A stretch of 64,000 nt of DNA from Sphingopyxis sp. OPL5 (GCF_003797775.2 NZ_CP060725.1:4458001-4522000); one strand, 5' to 3'; counted from the stretch's first letter, positions 54,055 through 63,711 are shown. A program made the numbers and translations. The notes: generated from the sequence alone by a model not told the origin.

Positions 54055-55157
54055 TCCCGGTCCCGCCAGCCATACAGCGGATTCCGTGGAAGCTGATCGC
54101 GATACTGGCCGGCATCACCGGTTTCGGCCTGCTCGTCCTCTATTCGGCGGCGGGCGGCAACTGGTCGCCCTGGGCGTTGCAGCAGGGGGTGCGTTTCGTC
54201 GTCTTCCTGAGCGTCGCGCTCATCATCGGGCGCTTTCCGATCCGGATCTTCGAGGATTTCGCCTATATCGGCTATATCGGCGTGCTGGTGCTGCTGGTCG
54301 CGGTGGAACTGCTCGGCTTCGTCGGCGGAGGCAGCCAGCGCTGGCTCAACCTCGGATTCATGAACCTGCAGCCCTCGGAACTGATGAAGGTTGCGATCGT
54401 GCTGGCGCTCGCGCGTTTTTATGCCCAGCTGCCGCCGGGCAACACGCGCACCTGGACCGCGCTATGGCCGGCGCTCGTCCTGATCGGCCTGCCGGCGGCG
54501 CTCGTGATGCTCCAGCCCGACCTCGGCACCGCGCTCGCCATCTGCGCCGGCGGCATCATCGTGATGTTCGTCGGCGGCCTGCCCTTCTGGTGGTTCGGCA
54601 GCGCCGCCGCCGCGGGCGCCGCCGCCCTGCCCGTGCTGTTTTCGATGCTCCACGACTATCAGCAGAAACGCGTCCTGATCTTCCTCGATCCCGAAAGCGA
54701 CCCGCTCGGCGCCGGCTATCATATCAGCCAGTCGAAGATCGCGATCGGGTCGGGCGGCATTGGCGGCAAGGGTTTCCTCAACGGCTCGCAAAGCCACCTC
54801 GATTACCTGCCCGAGGGGCATACCGATTTCATCTTCGCGACGATGGCCGAGGAATGGGGGCTGATCGGCGGGCTCACGCTGCTCCTCGGCTTCTTCCTGC
54901 TGCTGCGCTGGTCGACCCGCGTCGCGCTCAAGGCGCGGACGCGCTTCGGGCAGCTGACCGCGACGGGCCTCACGATGACGATCTTCTTCTATATCGCGAT
55001 CAACCTGGCGATGGTGATGGGGCTAGCGCCCGTCGTCGGCATTCCGCTGCCGCTCTTTTCCTATGGCGGCTCGTCGATGCTGACGATCATGACCTGCGTC
55101 GGCATCGTCCTGGCGATCGAGAATGACAGCAAAAAGCAGAGCAGCCGCCTCAGCTGA
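54051..55157 (+). CDS. rodA: RodA lipid II glycosyltransferase
   Basis: A 368-residue SEDS-family integral membrane protein with about ten helices. It polymerises lipid II for side-wall growth. The conserved segments GSQRWLNLGFMNLQPSELMK, VMLQPDLGTALAICAGGIIV, GSQSHLDYLPEGHTDFIFAT (with the catalytic Asp region before the E-rich loop) and GIPLPLFSYGGSSMLTIMTC are clear. The ATG at 54051 overlaps the mrdA stop. It ends the mre operon, and tRNA-Lys lies 123 bp on. Confidence 0.95.
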   Translation: MIPVPPAIQRIPWKLIAILAGITGFGLLVLYSAAGGNWSPWALQQGVRFVVFLSVALIIGRFPIRIFEDFAYIGYIGVLVLLVAVELLGFVGGGSQRWLNLGFMNLQPSELMKVAIVLALARFYAQLPPGNTRTWTALWPALVLIGLPAALVMLQPDLGTALAICAGGIIVMFVGGLPFWWFGSAAAAGAAALPVLFSMLHDYQQKRVLIFLDPESDPLGAGYHISQSKIAIGSGGIGGKGFLNGSQSHLDYLPEGHTDFIFATMAEEWGLIGGLTLLLGFFLLLRWSTRVALKARTRFGQLTATGLTMTIFFYIAINLAMVMGLAPVVGIPLPLFSYGGSSMLTIMTCVGIVLAIENDSKKQSSRLS

Positions 55158-55280
55158 CGAAAATTGTCGAGAAAAATGCGCAGGAGGCATTGCCATCCCC
55201 GCAAGGCCATGATAGCGGGCCGCTCGCTTCGCAGCAAAGGGTCCTTCCCAACGCTCCAAAGCGCGCCGGAATACGGCAGT

Positions 55281-55356
<76 letters not shown>

Positions 55357-55523
55357 TTTTCTCAATGGCTTAACGGCCATTTCCTCCCTTCATTCCGACA
55401 ATGTCATTTGCGCATTCCGACAAGTCAGCGGGCGCGCTTCCCTAGCAGAAGATTGCGGACAACGCGGTTGGAATGATCGTTCTCGACGGGCAAGCCCTCT
55501 CGAACGCCGACATGCTACGCCGA

Positions 55524-56189
55524 TCAATAGATTTCGTGCCAATTCTCGATTTCCGACGAGCGGTTCGCGAGGCCGAAGCAGATAAGCCCGGGGCGACTGG
55601 CCGATGCCGAACCTTTTTCCAGCCGGTATTCGAGGCGTCGGCAGCGGAAACCCTCGACCTGCTCCTCGCGCGTGACGGTCAGCATGCCCTTCGCGGCCCG
55701 CCCCTGCCAGCGGTGGACGTGGCCGACCGGCCAGCTGCCGGCGCGTTTGGCGCGTTCGCCATATTGGCCGCTGAACTGGTCGTAGGGAAATTTGGGACGG
55801 CCATCGAAGTCGATCCCGCCCTCGCAATCGTTGCAGCTGACCTCGCCGAACTTGTTGTAGCCGGCCTTTTGCGCCTCGATCTCGGGCGGCACGCGCAGGC
55901 CGTCGATATAGGCCGCCCCGACGGACGTCGCGCGAGCGGGTTCCGGTGCGGGCGCGGGGTCGTTCGAACCCGTTTCGCTGCCCTCCTCTGCCCCGTCGGG
56001 GGACGGCTCGCTTCCACCGCCGCCGTGCAGCCCGCTCGCGATCGTGTCGCGCACGACGCTTTGGACCTCTTCCTCGGCCTGTTGCGCGGTGCGATCGACA
56101 AGGCGCTTGAGCAAGCTCTGGGCCTGCGCCGCGTGGGCGATGCCGAACAGCGTGGCGGCCGCCACGATCGTGCGAAAAACCTGTCGCAT
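55524..56189 (-). CDS. Secreted protein of unknown function, first of an envelope cluster
   Basis: A 221-residue protein with a signal peptide (MRQVFRTIVAAATLFGIAHA, cut near AQAQS). SLLKRLVDRTAQQAEEEVQS, a Gly/Ser/Pro linker and a C-terminal domain with cysteines follow (GYNKFGEVSCNDCEGGIDFD, TREEQVEGFRCRRLEYRLEK, GLICFGLANR). The N-terminal and cysteine parts resemble the truncated protein at 63712, a likely paralogue (GLFKSIANRLSE, YDDFGKVRCT). It lies 38 bp downstream of the start of the outer-membrane gene's stop side. Function is unknown. Confidence 0.75.
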   Translation of the reverse strand: MRQVFRTIVAAATLFGIAHAAQAQSLLKRLVDRTAQQAEEEVQSVVRDTIASGLHGGGGSEPSPDGAEEGSETGSNDPAPAPEPARATSVGAAYIDGLRVPPEIEAQKAGYNKFGEVSCNDCEGGIDFDGRPKFPYDQFSGQYGERAKRAGSWPVGHVHRWQGRAAKGMLTVTREEQVEGFRCRRLEYRLEKGSASASRPGLICFGLANRSSEIENWHEIY

Positions 56190-56227
56190 GAGGGTCTCCT
56201 GATTGTCGTGATGCCGGGGGGAAAGGG

Positions 56228-58150
56228 TCAGCCGAGGTCGGTGGTCAGCGTGGCGGTCAGCCGGCGCGGCAAATTGTAGAGGTAGATGCCCGACGGCCCG
56301 TTCGCCCAACCGAATTTGTTGCCGACATTGGCGATCTGGACGCGCAGCGTCGCGGGCGCCTTGCCAAGCTTGAAGCGATAGCGCCCACCGACCGACGCGA
56401 TCGCGCGCGCCGGAATGACGAGCTTGCCGTCGGTGCTCGCGACGCGGTCCGAGGTGCTTTCGACGACGAGGTCGACCGAGACGGCGGGCGCGAAGGTTGG
56501 CCGGTAATCGAGCACCGCGGTCGACAGGCGACCGAAACTCGCCAGCGGCTTTCGGCCGAGTTGCCCGCTGTCGACCGCGTCGCCCGACAGCGTCGCGTCG
56601 ATCAGCGCGGTGCCCGCGATCGCGGTGAGTCCCGGCGCGATCTGCCCCGAAAAGGAGAATTCGGCGCCGCGATGGTGGACGTCGCCGAGCTGGCGGAACA
56701 CCCGCGCCGTATCGACCGAGTAGAAGGGCTTGGACACCTCGAACACGCCCGCGACGAGGCGGATCGCCGGGGTGATCGACCAGCGCACGCCGGCGTCGAA
56801 CTGGCGGGTGCGGATGGCGGGGGGCGCCTCGTCGCGGTTGACCGCGTGGCCGGGCGCAACCGGGCTTTCCTCCAGCCCCTGCGTATAGCTGCCGTAAAAG
56901 GCGAGCGACGGCGACGCATAGACGGCGGCGGTCGCGTTGAGCAGCAACGGGCCGTCCTTGGTCGTGATGACCGGCGCGCCGGGGCCGAAGACGCGCTTGC
57001 GATAATCGGTCTTTTGCACCCCGACGCTGATTTCGCCGACATCCTTCCACCGCCCCTCATAGGCGATGCCTGCGGTCCATTGTCCCACCGTGTCGCGCGT
57101 CTGCGGGCCAAAGCTGGTGACCGGTTCGGGGACGGTCACCGGGTCCTCGAGCGGATGGTTGCCGATGAAGATCTCGCGGCTGCCGCCATAGGTGCGCGAC
57201 CTGTCGCGGCCCTTCAGCGACAGGTGCAGCGTATGCAGGCGCGGCCCGTCGGCGAAACGCCGCGACAGCCGCACTTCGCCGCTGGTCGAGGCCGAGCGGC
57301 GGCCGGGCTCGGCGATCACCACCTCGTCTGCGGTCCCGTCGGGCCGGACGTTGAGAAAGAGCTGGGTGTGCGAGCGATCGAGGTCGAGGATCGAGCGGAA
57401 GGCGCCGGCCTTGAGCGTCCAGTCGCCGCGCCGGATCGTCGTCGTCAGGCCGGTGGCGATGGTCTGGCCGTCGTTGGCCGCCCATTTCTGCCCGATCCGC
57501 TTCACCCGCTCGAGCCGCGGCGGCAGATGGTCGCCGGCGGTAAGCAGCAACGGCGGCAATTCCTCGTCGGCGATGCCGATGCGGCTCCAGAAAGGCGTGA
57601 CCTCGACCCCGTCGACCGGCTCCCAGCGCGCGATCGCCGCCATGGTGCGGAATTGCGCGCTGCCGCCCGTGTGGTTGCGGTCGGAAAAATAGCCATAGCC
57701 CGCGCCGAGCGACAGCCGGTCGGTCACCGGCAACTGGCCGTCGAGTTCGACCACCTTCGCGCCGAAGGGCCCGAGCCGCCCGCTGACGCTGAGCAACCGC
57801 TTGTCGCCGGGCTTGCGCAGCTCATATTCGGCGATGCCCGTCGGCGCGGGAAAGGGATAGCCCTGCGCCGACAGGCCGACGCGCATCTGCAGTCCAGCGA
57901 TCACCCGGTCGGTGAAGCTCGCCTGCTGGTCGATATAGAGACCGTCGAGGCGGATATTGCCCGCCTCTGCGGCCGAGAAGCCGCGGACATAATTGGGATT
58001 GTAGATGCCGATCTGCTCGCCGCCGATCGAGGTGCCGAAGGCATCCTCGGCGCTGGTCGTCACATTGTCGTCGGTGCGCTGGGCGAGCGCGGGGGCGGGC
58101 GCGGCGGCGAGCGCCAGCCCGAGCGTGGTCAGGGTAAAGCGGCGCATCAT
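56228..58150 (-). CDS. Outer-membrane beta-barrel receptor-like protein
   Basis: A 640-residue protein with a signal peptide (about residues 1-23, cut after ALA). A short plug-like part follows (SIGGEQIGIYNPNYVRGFSA, AGNIRLDGLYIDQQASFTDR), then a long series of barrel strands ending in a terminal aromatic-poor strand (LPRRLTATLTTDLG). This is the TonB-dependent receptor pattern, but the N-terminal plug is short and I see no clear TonB box. It may import a small nutrient or act as a dedicated export porin. It is downstream of the gene at 58147-59001 with a 4-bp overlap. Confidence 0.8.
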   Translation of the reverse strand: MMRRFTLTTLGLALAAAPAPALAQRTDDNVTTSAEDAFGTSIGGEQIGIYNPNYVRGFSAAEAGNIRLDGLYIDQQASFTDRVIAGLQMRVGLSAQGYPFPAPTGIAEYELRKPGDKRLLSVSGRLGPFGAKVVELDGQLPVTDRLSLGAGYGYFSDRNHTGGSAQFRTMAAIARWEPVDGVEVTPFWSRIGIADEELPPLLLTAGDHLPPRLERVKRIGQKWAANDGQTIATGLTTTIRRGDWTLKAGAFRSILDLDRSHTQLFLNVRPDGTADEVVIAEPGRRSASTSGEVRLSRRFADGPRLHTLHLSLKGRDRSRTYGGSREIFIGNHPLEDPVTVPEPVTSFGPQTRDTVGQWTAGIAYEGRWKDVGEISVGVQKTDYRKRVFGPGAPVITTKDGPLLLNATAAVYASPSLAFYGSYTQGLEESPVAPGHAVNRDEAPPAIRTRQFDAGVRWSITPAIRLVAGVFEVSKPFYSVDTARVFRQLGDVHHRGAEFSFSGQIAPGLTAIAGTALIDATLSGDAVDSGQLGRKPLASFGRLSTAVLDYRPTFAPAVSVDLVVESTSDRVASTDGKLVIPARAIASVGGRYRFKLGKAPATLRVQIANVGNKFGWANGPSGIYLYNLPRRLTATLTTDLG

Positions 58151-59001
58151 TTCACCTCCTTCATGCGGCGTTGAACATCGTCCCAGTCGGTCATGAACAT
58201 CGCCGCGGCGAGGCGTGCCGCGGGGCGTTCAGGGCTCAGCCGATCACCGCGCAGATCGTCATTTTCGTGGGAGTAGCTCGACATATGGACGAGCAGCGGG
58301 TGGATGCCCGCCGCGCCGGGTTGATACCAGCTGCGGTCGTGCTGCAATTGCAGCGCGAGCGGCCGCGGACCCCAGGCATATTCGGTATCGGGATCATAGT
58401 CGGGGAGCCGGTCGGCGACATACAGGCCATAGGCCGCGCCGGTGCGGACCTGGAATCCCCCGCGCTGCACGCCCTCGGCCTGTACCTGGCGGCGCGCCAT
58501 CATGTCATAGGGGTTGAGGAAAACGCTTAGCACTGCGCCCTCCTCCGACGGGGTCAGGTAGCGGCCGTCGCGCTGGACCGTGTCGGAACTGCCCTCGATC
58601 ACGCTCTTGGCGCGGAGGGTGAAGGTCGCCCCGACCAGCCGCACGCCATCGAGCGTCGGCACGACCGAGATGTTGATGTCGGCGTGCAGGCTGGTGCCGC
58701 GCACGTCGCGCAGCGACGGCTGGCGCATCAGCGCGTCGAACGCAACCATCGCGCGGCGGCGCAGCAGGTCGATCTCGGCGATCGGAATCCGCGCCAGATT
58801 GCGCGGCTGGTGGACATGGACGTCGGGCGCCTTCGACGCCCAGCCGGGCAGGCCCGCGCCGGGTTCGGGCGCGGTGCCCGACCAGCGTGCCATCAGCTTC
58901 TTGGGCGCGCGGCTGTCGCCGGGCGCGGCGTGCGCCGCAAGAATGGCGGGCGCAGCCGCGAACAAGCCGAGCATCGCAAGACGGATCAGGGGATTTTTCA
59001 T
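58147..59001 (-). CDS. Exported protein of unknown function (284 residues)
   Basis: A 284-residue secreted protein (signal MKNPLIRLAMLGLFAAAPAI, cut near HAAPG). The conserved-looking part is RNLARIPIAEIDLLRRRAMV, ADINISVVPTLDGVRLVGAT and LHADINISVV. The C-terminal half has several aromatic and acidic turns (YVADRLPDYDPDTEYAWGPR, HPLLVHMSSYSHENDDLRGD). No catalytic motif is recognised. Its stop overlaps the outer-membrane barrel gene, so they work together, perhaps as periplasmic partner. Confidence 0.65.
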   Translation of the reverse strand: MKNPLIRLAMLGLFAAAPAILAAHAAPGDSRAPKKLMARWSGTAPEPGAGLPGWASKAPDVHVHQPRNLARIPIAEIDLLRRRAMVAFDALMRQPSLRDVRGTSLHADINISVVPTLDGVRLVGATFTLRAKSVIEGSSDTVQRDGRYLTPSEEGAVLSVFLNPYDMMARRQVQAEGVQRGGFQVRTGAAYGLYVADRLPDYDPDTEYAWGPRPLALQLQHDRSWYQPGAAGIHPLLVHMSSYSHENDDLRGDRLSPERPAARLAAAMFMTDWDDVQRRMKEVK

Positions 59002-59032
59002 CGGACGGACTTTCGAACGGAGAGGATAGCCA

Positions 59033-60181
59033 TCAACCCGGCAGACCGAGCGCGCCGCCGAGACCACGCAGCAGCCCGCGCTTCTTCTTCGGCTTTTCAT
59101 CAGCGGCGGGCGCATCCTCGTCGTCCCCGCCCGCCATCATCGCGGCGAGATCGACCCCGAGCAGGCTCATATGCCTCGCCCGGGTGCGCAGCTTGACACT
59201 CCAGCCGGCGGGCGCCTCGCGCGGCGAGCCATAATTCGCCTCGGGGCCATAAGCCGTCATCATCAGCATCGCCGATTCCGCCGCGGTGGCGACCGCCGTG
59301 GGCACCGCGCATTCGGTCGCCGGGGGCGCGAGCAACACGCGTTGCTGGACGAGGCGCGCGATATCGCCCTGTTCGAGATAGTCGGGAAGCGCCATCGCGG
59401 GCATGCGCACCGTGCTCGACGTCCACATCACGATGGTGCCGTCCTCCTTGGCACCGGTGACCGACAGCAGATAACCGCGCGCATTGGCGAGCGCGGGCCA
59501 GCTGACCATGACCGCGCCCGAGGCGAGCGCGCCACTCCGCGGCGCGAGCGGCGCGAGGAAGTCATTCCCCGCGGCGACGGCAAAGCGCATCTCCGGCGTA
59601 TAATTGCCCTGTACGACATGATCGCCGATCAGCGAGCCGCCGCGCGGCACGCGCGTGCCGTCCCGGCTGTTCGGCCATTCACCATAGGTCGCGTGGCTCG
59701 CGGTCGACGGCGGCGTCATCGCGCGCACATCGGGCAGGACGCCAAAGGGCGAGGCGCCGCCGGGCTTCATCGTCGCGAGATCGATCACCACCGGCTGCCC
59801 GGCGGGCGCGGTTTCGCCGCAGCCCCAATAAAGCTCGATCCGCGCCTTGGGCTTGTCGGCCGGGCCGGGCCGGAAATCGGGCCGCCCGTCGGGCTTGGGC
59901 GTTCCAACCGCCGGAGTCAGCAGCGGCAGGCGATCGCCAGCGCGCAGCCCCTGCGGCGGCACATGGTCGGCGCTCGGCACCGGGTTGCGGTGCACCGACC
60001 CCAGCTGGAGCATCAGAGTCTTTTCGATCCCTGCGGGCTGGCCGGTTGCCATGCCCGATACGGTCTCTGCCGACAGCCAATAGACCGCGTCGATCTTTTG
60101 CTTGGGTGCCGGCTGCGCGGTGGCGGCGGTCGCGGCGATGGCAAGCGCGGCTAGCGCGCTGCCGGAAAGGAGCATCTTCAT
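59033..60181 (-). CDS. Exported protein of unknown function (382 residues)
   Basis: A 382-residue protein with a signal peptide (MKMLLSGSALAALAIAATAA). Segments include QKIDAVYWLSAETVSGMATG, ARIELYWGCGETAPAGQPVV, HATYGEWPNSRDGTRVPRGG, and a possible immunoglobulin-like or fibronectin-like part (GAVMVSWPALANARGYLLSV). The C-terminus is a lysine-rich, glycine-rich tail (KPKKKRGLLRGLGGALGLPG), unusual for a periplasmic protein. It is in the same minus-strand run, 31 bp from the 284-residue gene. Function is unknown. Confidence 0.65.
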   Translation of the reverse strand: MKMLLSGSALAALAIAATAATAQPAPKQKIDAVYWLSAETVSGMATGQPAGIEKTLMLQLGSVHRNPVPSADHVPPQGLRAGDRLPLLTPAVGTPKPDGRPDFRPGPADKPKARIELYWGCGETAPAGQPVVIDLATMKPGGASPFGVLPDVRAMTPPSTASHATYGEWPNSRDGTRVPRGGSLIGDHVVQGNYTPEMRFAVAAGNDFLAPLAPRSGALASGAVMVSWPALANARGYLLSVTGAKEDGTIVMWTSSTVRMPAMALPDYLEQGDIARLVQQRVLLAPPATECAVPTAVATAAESAMLMMTAYGPEANYGSPREAPAGWSVKLRTRARHMSLLGVDLAAMMAGGDDEDAPAADEKPKKKRGLLRGLGGALGLPG

Positions 60182-60201
60182 GTTAGATATCGCTTTCGAG
60201 G

Positions 60202-61176
60202 TCAGGGCTGCGGGGTCGCGGCGGGGGTCACGATCGGCGGCGAGACGTGGAGGCGCAGGCCCGGATGATCGATGACGAAGCGCCGGTCGGCGAACATGTC
60301 GATACCCAGGATCACCGCGGGCTGTTCGAGCGTGAAGCCGAGGATCTTGAAGATCGAAAGGTCGGCGATACGGACCTTCCTGCCCTCGACCTTTGCTTCG
60401 CCGATGGTCAGCGCCGCGATCGGCGTCTCGACGCTGGGCATCGCATGATTGGTCGCGCCCTTGATGTCGGTCGCCTTGACCACCCCGGGGCTGTCGGGGG
60501 TGATCCCGATCGCCTTCGCCGCCGCCCAGTTGATGATCGTGCCGCGCGCGCCGGTGTCGAGGATCGCGGGGACTTCGACGCCATTGAGGCGGATCGTCAA
60601 CCGCGGCGCACGCATGTCGTCGAGGGTGAAGGGCACCGAGGCCGGGAGGCCGTCCAGCCTGTCGGCCTCGACCTTTCGCGTCATGCGCCAGCGGCGGCCG
60701 GGAATGTCGAGTTCGACCACGAAATCGGCGATGATGTCGGCGCCGAGGATGCCGTCGACGCCCAGATGGTCGGTCGGCCCGGGGGGCAGCAGCAGCAGTT
60801 CGGGCGCGCGGAAGACATGGCCCGCGACCTCGACCTGGGTGACGATCGTCGTTTCGACATCGCTGCGGCCCGCCGCGCCATCGAGCGGGTCATCCGACAG
60901 CTTGGCGACCAGCCCCGGCATTTCGGTGCGCAGCTTGGGCATGATCGTCGTGCTGCTCGCCGCGGTGTCGATGACGAAGCGCCTGGGCGCGCCGTCGTCG
61001 ATGCGGACGAGCACCACCGGGTGGCCCGAGGGCAGGATTTCGAGCGGCTGCGCGGCCGCGGCGGCGGGCGCCGCGATGGCCGGCGCGGGTTCGGCGGCGG
61101 CTGAGCGCGTCTCGGCGAGGATGAGGGCGCCGAGCAGGCCGAAGGCGGCCAGCCCCGTGCGATAACGATGTGCCAT
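60202..61176 (-). CDS. Retropepsin-like aspartyl protease, exported
   Basis: A 324-residue protein with a signal peptide (about residues 1-27). It carries two aspartyl protease half-sites: RRFVIDTAASSTTIMPKLR (DTA, about residue 70) and VEVPAILDTGARGTIINWAA (DTG, about residue 205). Each is followed by a flap-and-hydrophobic-glycine pair (VDGILGADIIADFVVELDI and PAVILGIDMFADRRFVIDH). The first site is DTA rather than DTG, which may weaken catalysis. Such proteases cut envelope proteins. It begins the minus-strand cluster and is divergent from the LytS kinase. Confidence 0.85.
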   Translation of the reverse strand: MAHRYRTGLAAFGLLGALILAETRSAAAEPAPAIAAPAAAAAQPLEILPSGHPVVLVRIDDGAPRRFVIDTAASSTTIMPKLRTEMPGLVAKLSDDPLDGAAGRSDVETTIVTQVEVAGHVFRAPELLLLPPGPTDHLGVDGILGADIIADFVVELDIPGRRWRMTRKVEADRLDGLPASVPFTLDDMRAPRLTIRLNGVEVPAILDTGARGTIINWAAAKAIGITPDSPGVVKATDIKGATNHAMPSVETPIAALTIGEAKVEGRKVRIADLSIFKILGFTLEQPAVILGIDMFADRRFVIDHPGLRLHVSPPIVTPAATPQP

Positions 61177-61380
61177 AGCGTGTCTCCTGGGCGGCGAGCT
61201 GCCGCGATGGAGGCCGGCTATCGGGCGGGCGCCGGCGCCGCCATCGGCGTGCGACCAAGGCCGATCGGCGGTCGCCGGGCATGATCCGGCGCGACGAAGG
61301 CGGACATGGATGCGACGAGCGAGGACGTCAGCCGCGCCCACTTCCCTTATGCTGGGCGCAAACTACACAATGGAACCGCC

Positions 61381-62475
61381 ATGCCGTTGAAGCCCGAACA
61401 TCGTCAGACCATCTGGCTGGTCATCACGACCTGGACCCTGTCCGGGATCCTCTACCTCATCCCCTATCATATCTTCAGCGGCGCCAGCACCTATGTGCTG
61501 GTGTCGGTCGTCAACATCTGCGTCATGGGGATGCTGCTGTCATGGGGGGTCTGGTGGACCGTGCGCCGGACGCGCCGACGCAACATGGCGGTGCGGCTCG
61601 CCGCGATGGGCGTCGCGGTCTGCCTCGCGTCGGGCACGCTCGCGCTGATCGACGCCGCGACGGGCGAATGGATCGGGCGGCTGGTGGTGTCGAAACAGAT
61701 GGCGGCGCCCTTCGGGCTGCGCGCCACCAATAATTTCATCGCGCTGATCTGGCAGTTCGCGCTGCTCGGCGCCGCCTTCACGGTGATCGAGGCGAACCGG
61801 CTCACGCGCGAGCGCGAGCTCGAACTCGCGGCGGCGCGCGAGACCGCGAGCCGTGCCGAGGCCGCGGCGAGCGCCGCGAGCCTCGCCGCGCTGCGTTACC
61901 AGCTCAATCCGCATTTCCTGTTCAACACGCTCAACGCCATCTCGTCGCTGATCGTGACGCGCGAATATGCCACCGCCGACGCGATGCTGGCGAAGCTGTC
62001 CGAATTCCTGCGCGCGACCTTGTCCTCCGAACCCGACGCGCTGCTGCCGCTCGAGGACGAACTCGCGACGCTGCAACATTATCTGGAGATCGAGAGCGTA
62101 CGTTTCGGCGAGCGGCTCGCGGTCGAATTCGTCTGCCCGCCGTCGCTCAACGCCGCGCTGGTGCCGGGCTTCCTGCTCCAGCCGCTGATCGAAAATGCGA
62201 TCAAATATGCGCTCGCGCCATCGGCGGTGCCGGTGACGATCCGCGTCGAGGCGGCGCGCGAGGGCGACACTTTGGTCGTCACCGTCGAGGACGACGGCAA
62301 CGGGCAGGAAAAGGACATGCGGCCGGGCACCGGCGTCGGCATCGCCAATGTCCGCCAGCGGCTCGAAGCGCTCTATGGCGCGGCGGGCAGCCTCCGGACC
62401 GAAAAAAGGGCGCGCGGCTTCGTCGCGGTCGCCCGCCTGCCGTTCAACACTCATGTCGAGGGAGCGGCGACATGA
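61381..62475 (+). CDS. LytS-type sensor histidine kinase
   Basis: A 364-residue sensor kinase. Four membrane helices lie in the first 145 residues (TIWLVITTWTLSGILYLI, TYVLVSVVNICVMGMLLSWG, RLAAMGVAVCLASGTLALID and NFIALIWQFALLGAAFTVIE). The phosphorylated histidine is in LAALRYQLNPHFLFNTLNAI. The ATPase region has GFLLQPLIENAIKYAL and VEDDGNG. It pairs with the LytTR regulator at 62472, which it overlaps (ATGA). ATG at 61381 is taken; one at 61306 is also possible. The stimulus is unknown. Confidence 0.92.
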   Translation: MPLKPEHRQTIWLVITTWTLSGILYLIPYHIFSGASTYVLVSVVNICVMGMLLSWGVWWTVRRTRRRNMAVRLAAMGVAVCLASGTLALIDAATGEWIGRLVVSKQMAAPFGLRATNNFIALIWQFALLGAAFTVIEANRLTRERELELAAARETASRAEAAASAASLAALRYQLNPHFLFNTLNAISSLIVTREYATADAMLAKLSEFLRATLSSEPDALLPLEDELATLQHYLEIESVRFGERLAVEFVCPPSLNAALVPGFLLQPLIENAIKYALAPSAVPVTIRVEAAREGDTLVVTVEDDGNGQEKDMRPGTGVGIANVRQRLEALYGAAGSLRTEKRARGFVAVARLPFNTHVEGAAT

Positions 62476-63218
62476 GCGCGCTCACCGTCCTGCTCGTCGA
62501 CGACGAACCGCTGGCGCTGCGCCGGCTCGAAACTTTGTTCGGCGACATCGACGATGTCGCGGTGATCGGCACCGCATCGACCGGCGGCGAGGCCGAGGAG
62601 CGGATCGCGGTGCTGAAACCCGACCTCGTCATGCTCGACATCTCGATGCCGCAGAAAAGCGGCATCCGGGTCGCCGCCGACCTGGTCGCCAACCCGCGGC
62701 CCGAGATCATCTTCGTCACCGCCTTCGAGCAATATGCGGCCGACGCCTTTGAGGTCGACGCCGCCGACTATCTGCTCAAGCCCGTGCGCTTCGACCGGCT
62801 GCGCCAAGCCGTCGAGCGCGCGCGCCGCCGCCGCGCGATGCGCGACGCCGCCGACCGGCTGGCTGAGGCGCCAGTGGCCGAGGCGCGCGACGAGGCGATA
62901 TGGGTCCAGGTCGCCACCGGCAACCTGCGTCTGCCGATCGCGCAGATCGAATGGGTCGAGGCCGCGCGCGACTATGTGCTCTTTCACACCGCGACGCGCA
63001 GCTACATCCACCGCATCTCGATGGCCGCACTCGGACAATTGCTCGATCCGCAGCAATTGATGCGCGTGCATCGCTCGACCTTCATCCGCCCGGCGCTGGT
63101 GAGCAGCGTCCAGCGGCTCGGCAAAGGGCTGATCGCGCTCGAGATGGCGGATGGCGCGGTGGTGCAGGTCGGGCCGAGCTATGTCCACGCCGTGCTCGAA
63201 CGGCTGGGGCTCGCCTGA
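62472..63218 (+). CDS. LytTR-type response regulator
   Basis: A 248-residue response regulator. The receiver domain (residues 1-120) has the phosphorylated Asp in LVMLDISMPQKSGIRVAADL, the acidic pair VDDEPLALRRL, the T in FVTAFEQYAADAF and the K of LLKPVRFDRLR. The LytTR DNA-binding domain (about 148-245) runs from IWVQVATGNLRLPIAQIEWV to HRSTFIRPALVSSVQRLGKG. It is the output partner of the LytS kinase. The divergent envelope cluster (60202-56228) is a plausible target. Confidence 0.95.
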   Translation: MSALTVLLVDDEPLALRRLETLFGDIDDVAVIGTASTGGEAEERIAVLKPDLVMLDISMPQKSGIRVAADLVANPRPEIIFVTAFEQYAADAFEVDAADYLLKPVRFDRLRQAVERARRRRAMRDAADRLAEAPVAEARDEAIWVQVATGNLRLPIAQIEWVEAARDYVLFHTATRSYIHRISMAALGQLLDPQQLMRVHRSTFIRPALVSSVQRLGKGLIALEMADGAVVQVGPSYVHAVLERLGLA

Positions 63219-63426
63219 CGCCTTCGTCGCGCGAGCGGCCGCCTTCGTCGACGCACCGCCCGTCCTGTCGCGCCGCGATCGGCTTTCGAAGCACCACCGA
63301 GGCGCAACCGCGCCGCCTGTCCTAGCCACGGGTTGCGGCATCCAGCCGCGAGCAGAGGTGGCCGGCCCCCTTCCCACCCCCGGCAAGGCCCGGCGCCTCT
63401 GCTCTCCCCTCATGATGGAGAGACAG

Positions 63427-63582
63427 ATGAAGCAAACCCTCCCCCTCCTCGCCGCGGCGATCGCGCTCAGCCTGCCCGCGTCGGCGCTGGCCGCAAAGGC
63501 CGAAGCGAAGCCCGAGGCCCGTGCCAAGGCGGAAGCGAAGCCCGAAGCCCGCGCCAAGGCCGAAGCCAAGCCCGAAGCCTGA
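63427..63582 (+). CDS. Repeat-rich secreted peptide
   Basis: A 51-residue peptide. The signal MKQTLPLLAAAIALSLPASA is followed by three near-exact copies of a ten-residue unit (AKAEAKPEAR type), ending in PEA. The DNA repeats every 30 bp (AAGGCCGAAGCGAAGCCCGA and variants). AGGAGAGACAG-like bases precede the ATG. Its short, charged, helical tail suggests an intrinsically disordered or cell-wall-binding peptide. It lies between the LytTR gene and a truncated paralogue of the 55524 protein. Confidence 0.55.
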   Translation: MKQTLPLLAAAIALSLPASALAAKAEAKPEARAKAEAKPEARAKAEAKPEA

Positions 63583-63711
63583 CCGCAACGGGACAGCGAG
63601 TGCCGGCGGCGTCCCCCCGGTTCGCCGGCACTCCTTCTCCGCGCGCGACCGAAGCCATCGTCAAGGCTCTCCCCGGCCGCTCCCCACACTATCCAGAAAC
63701 GAGGCGATGAT

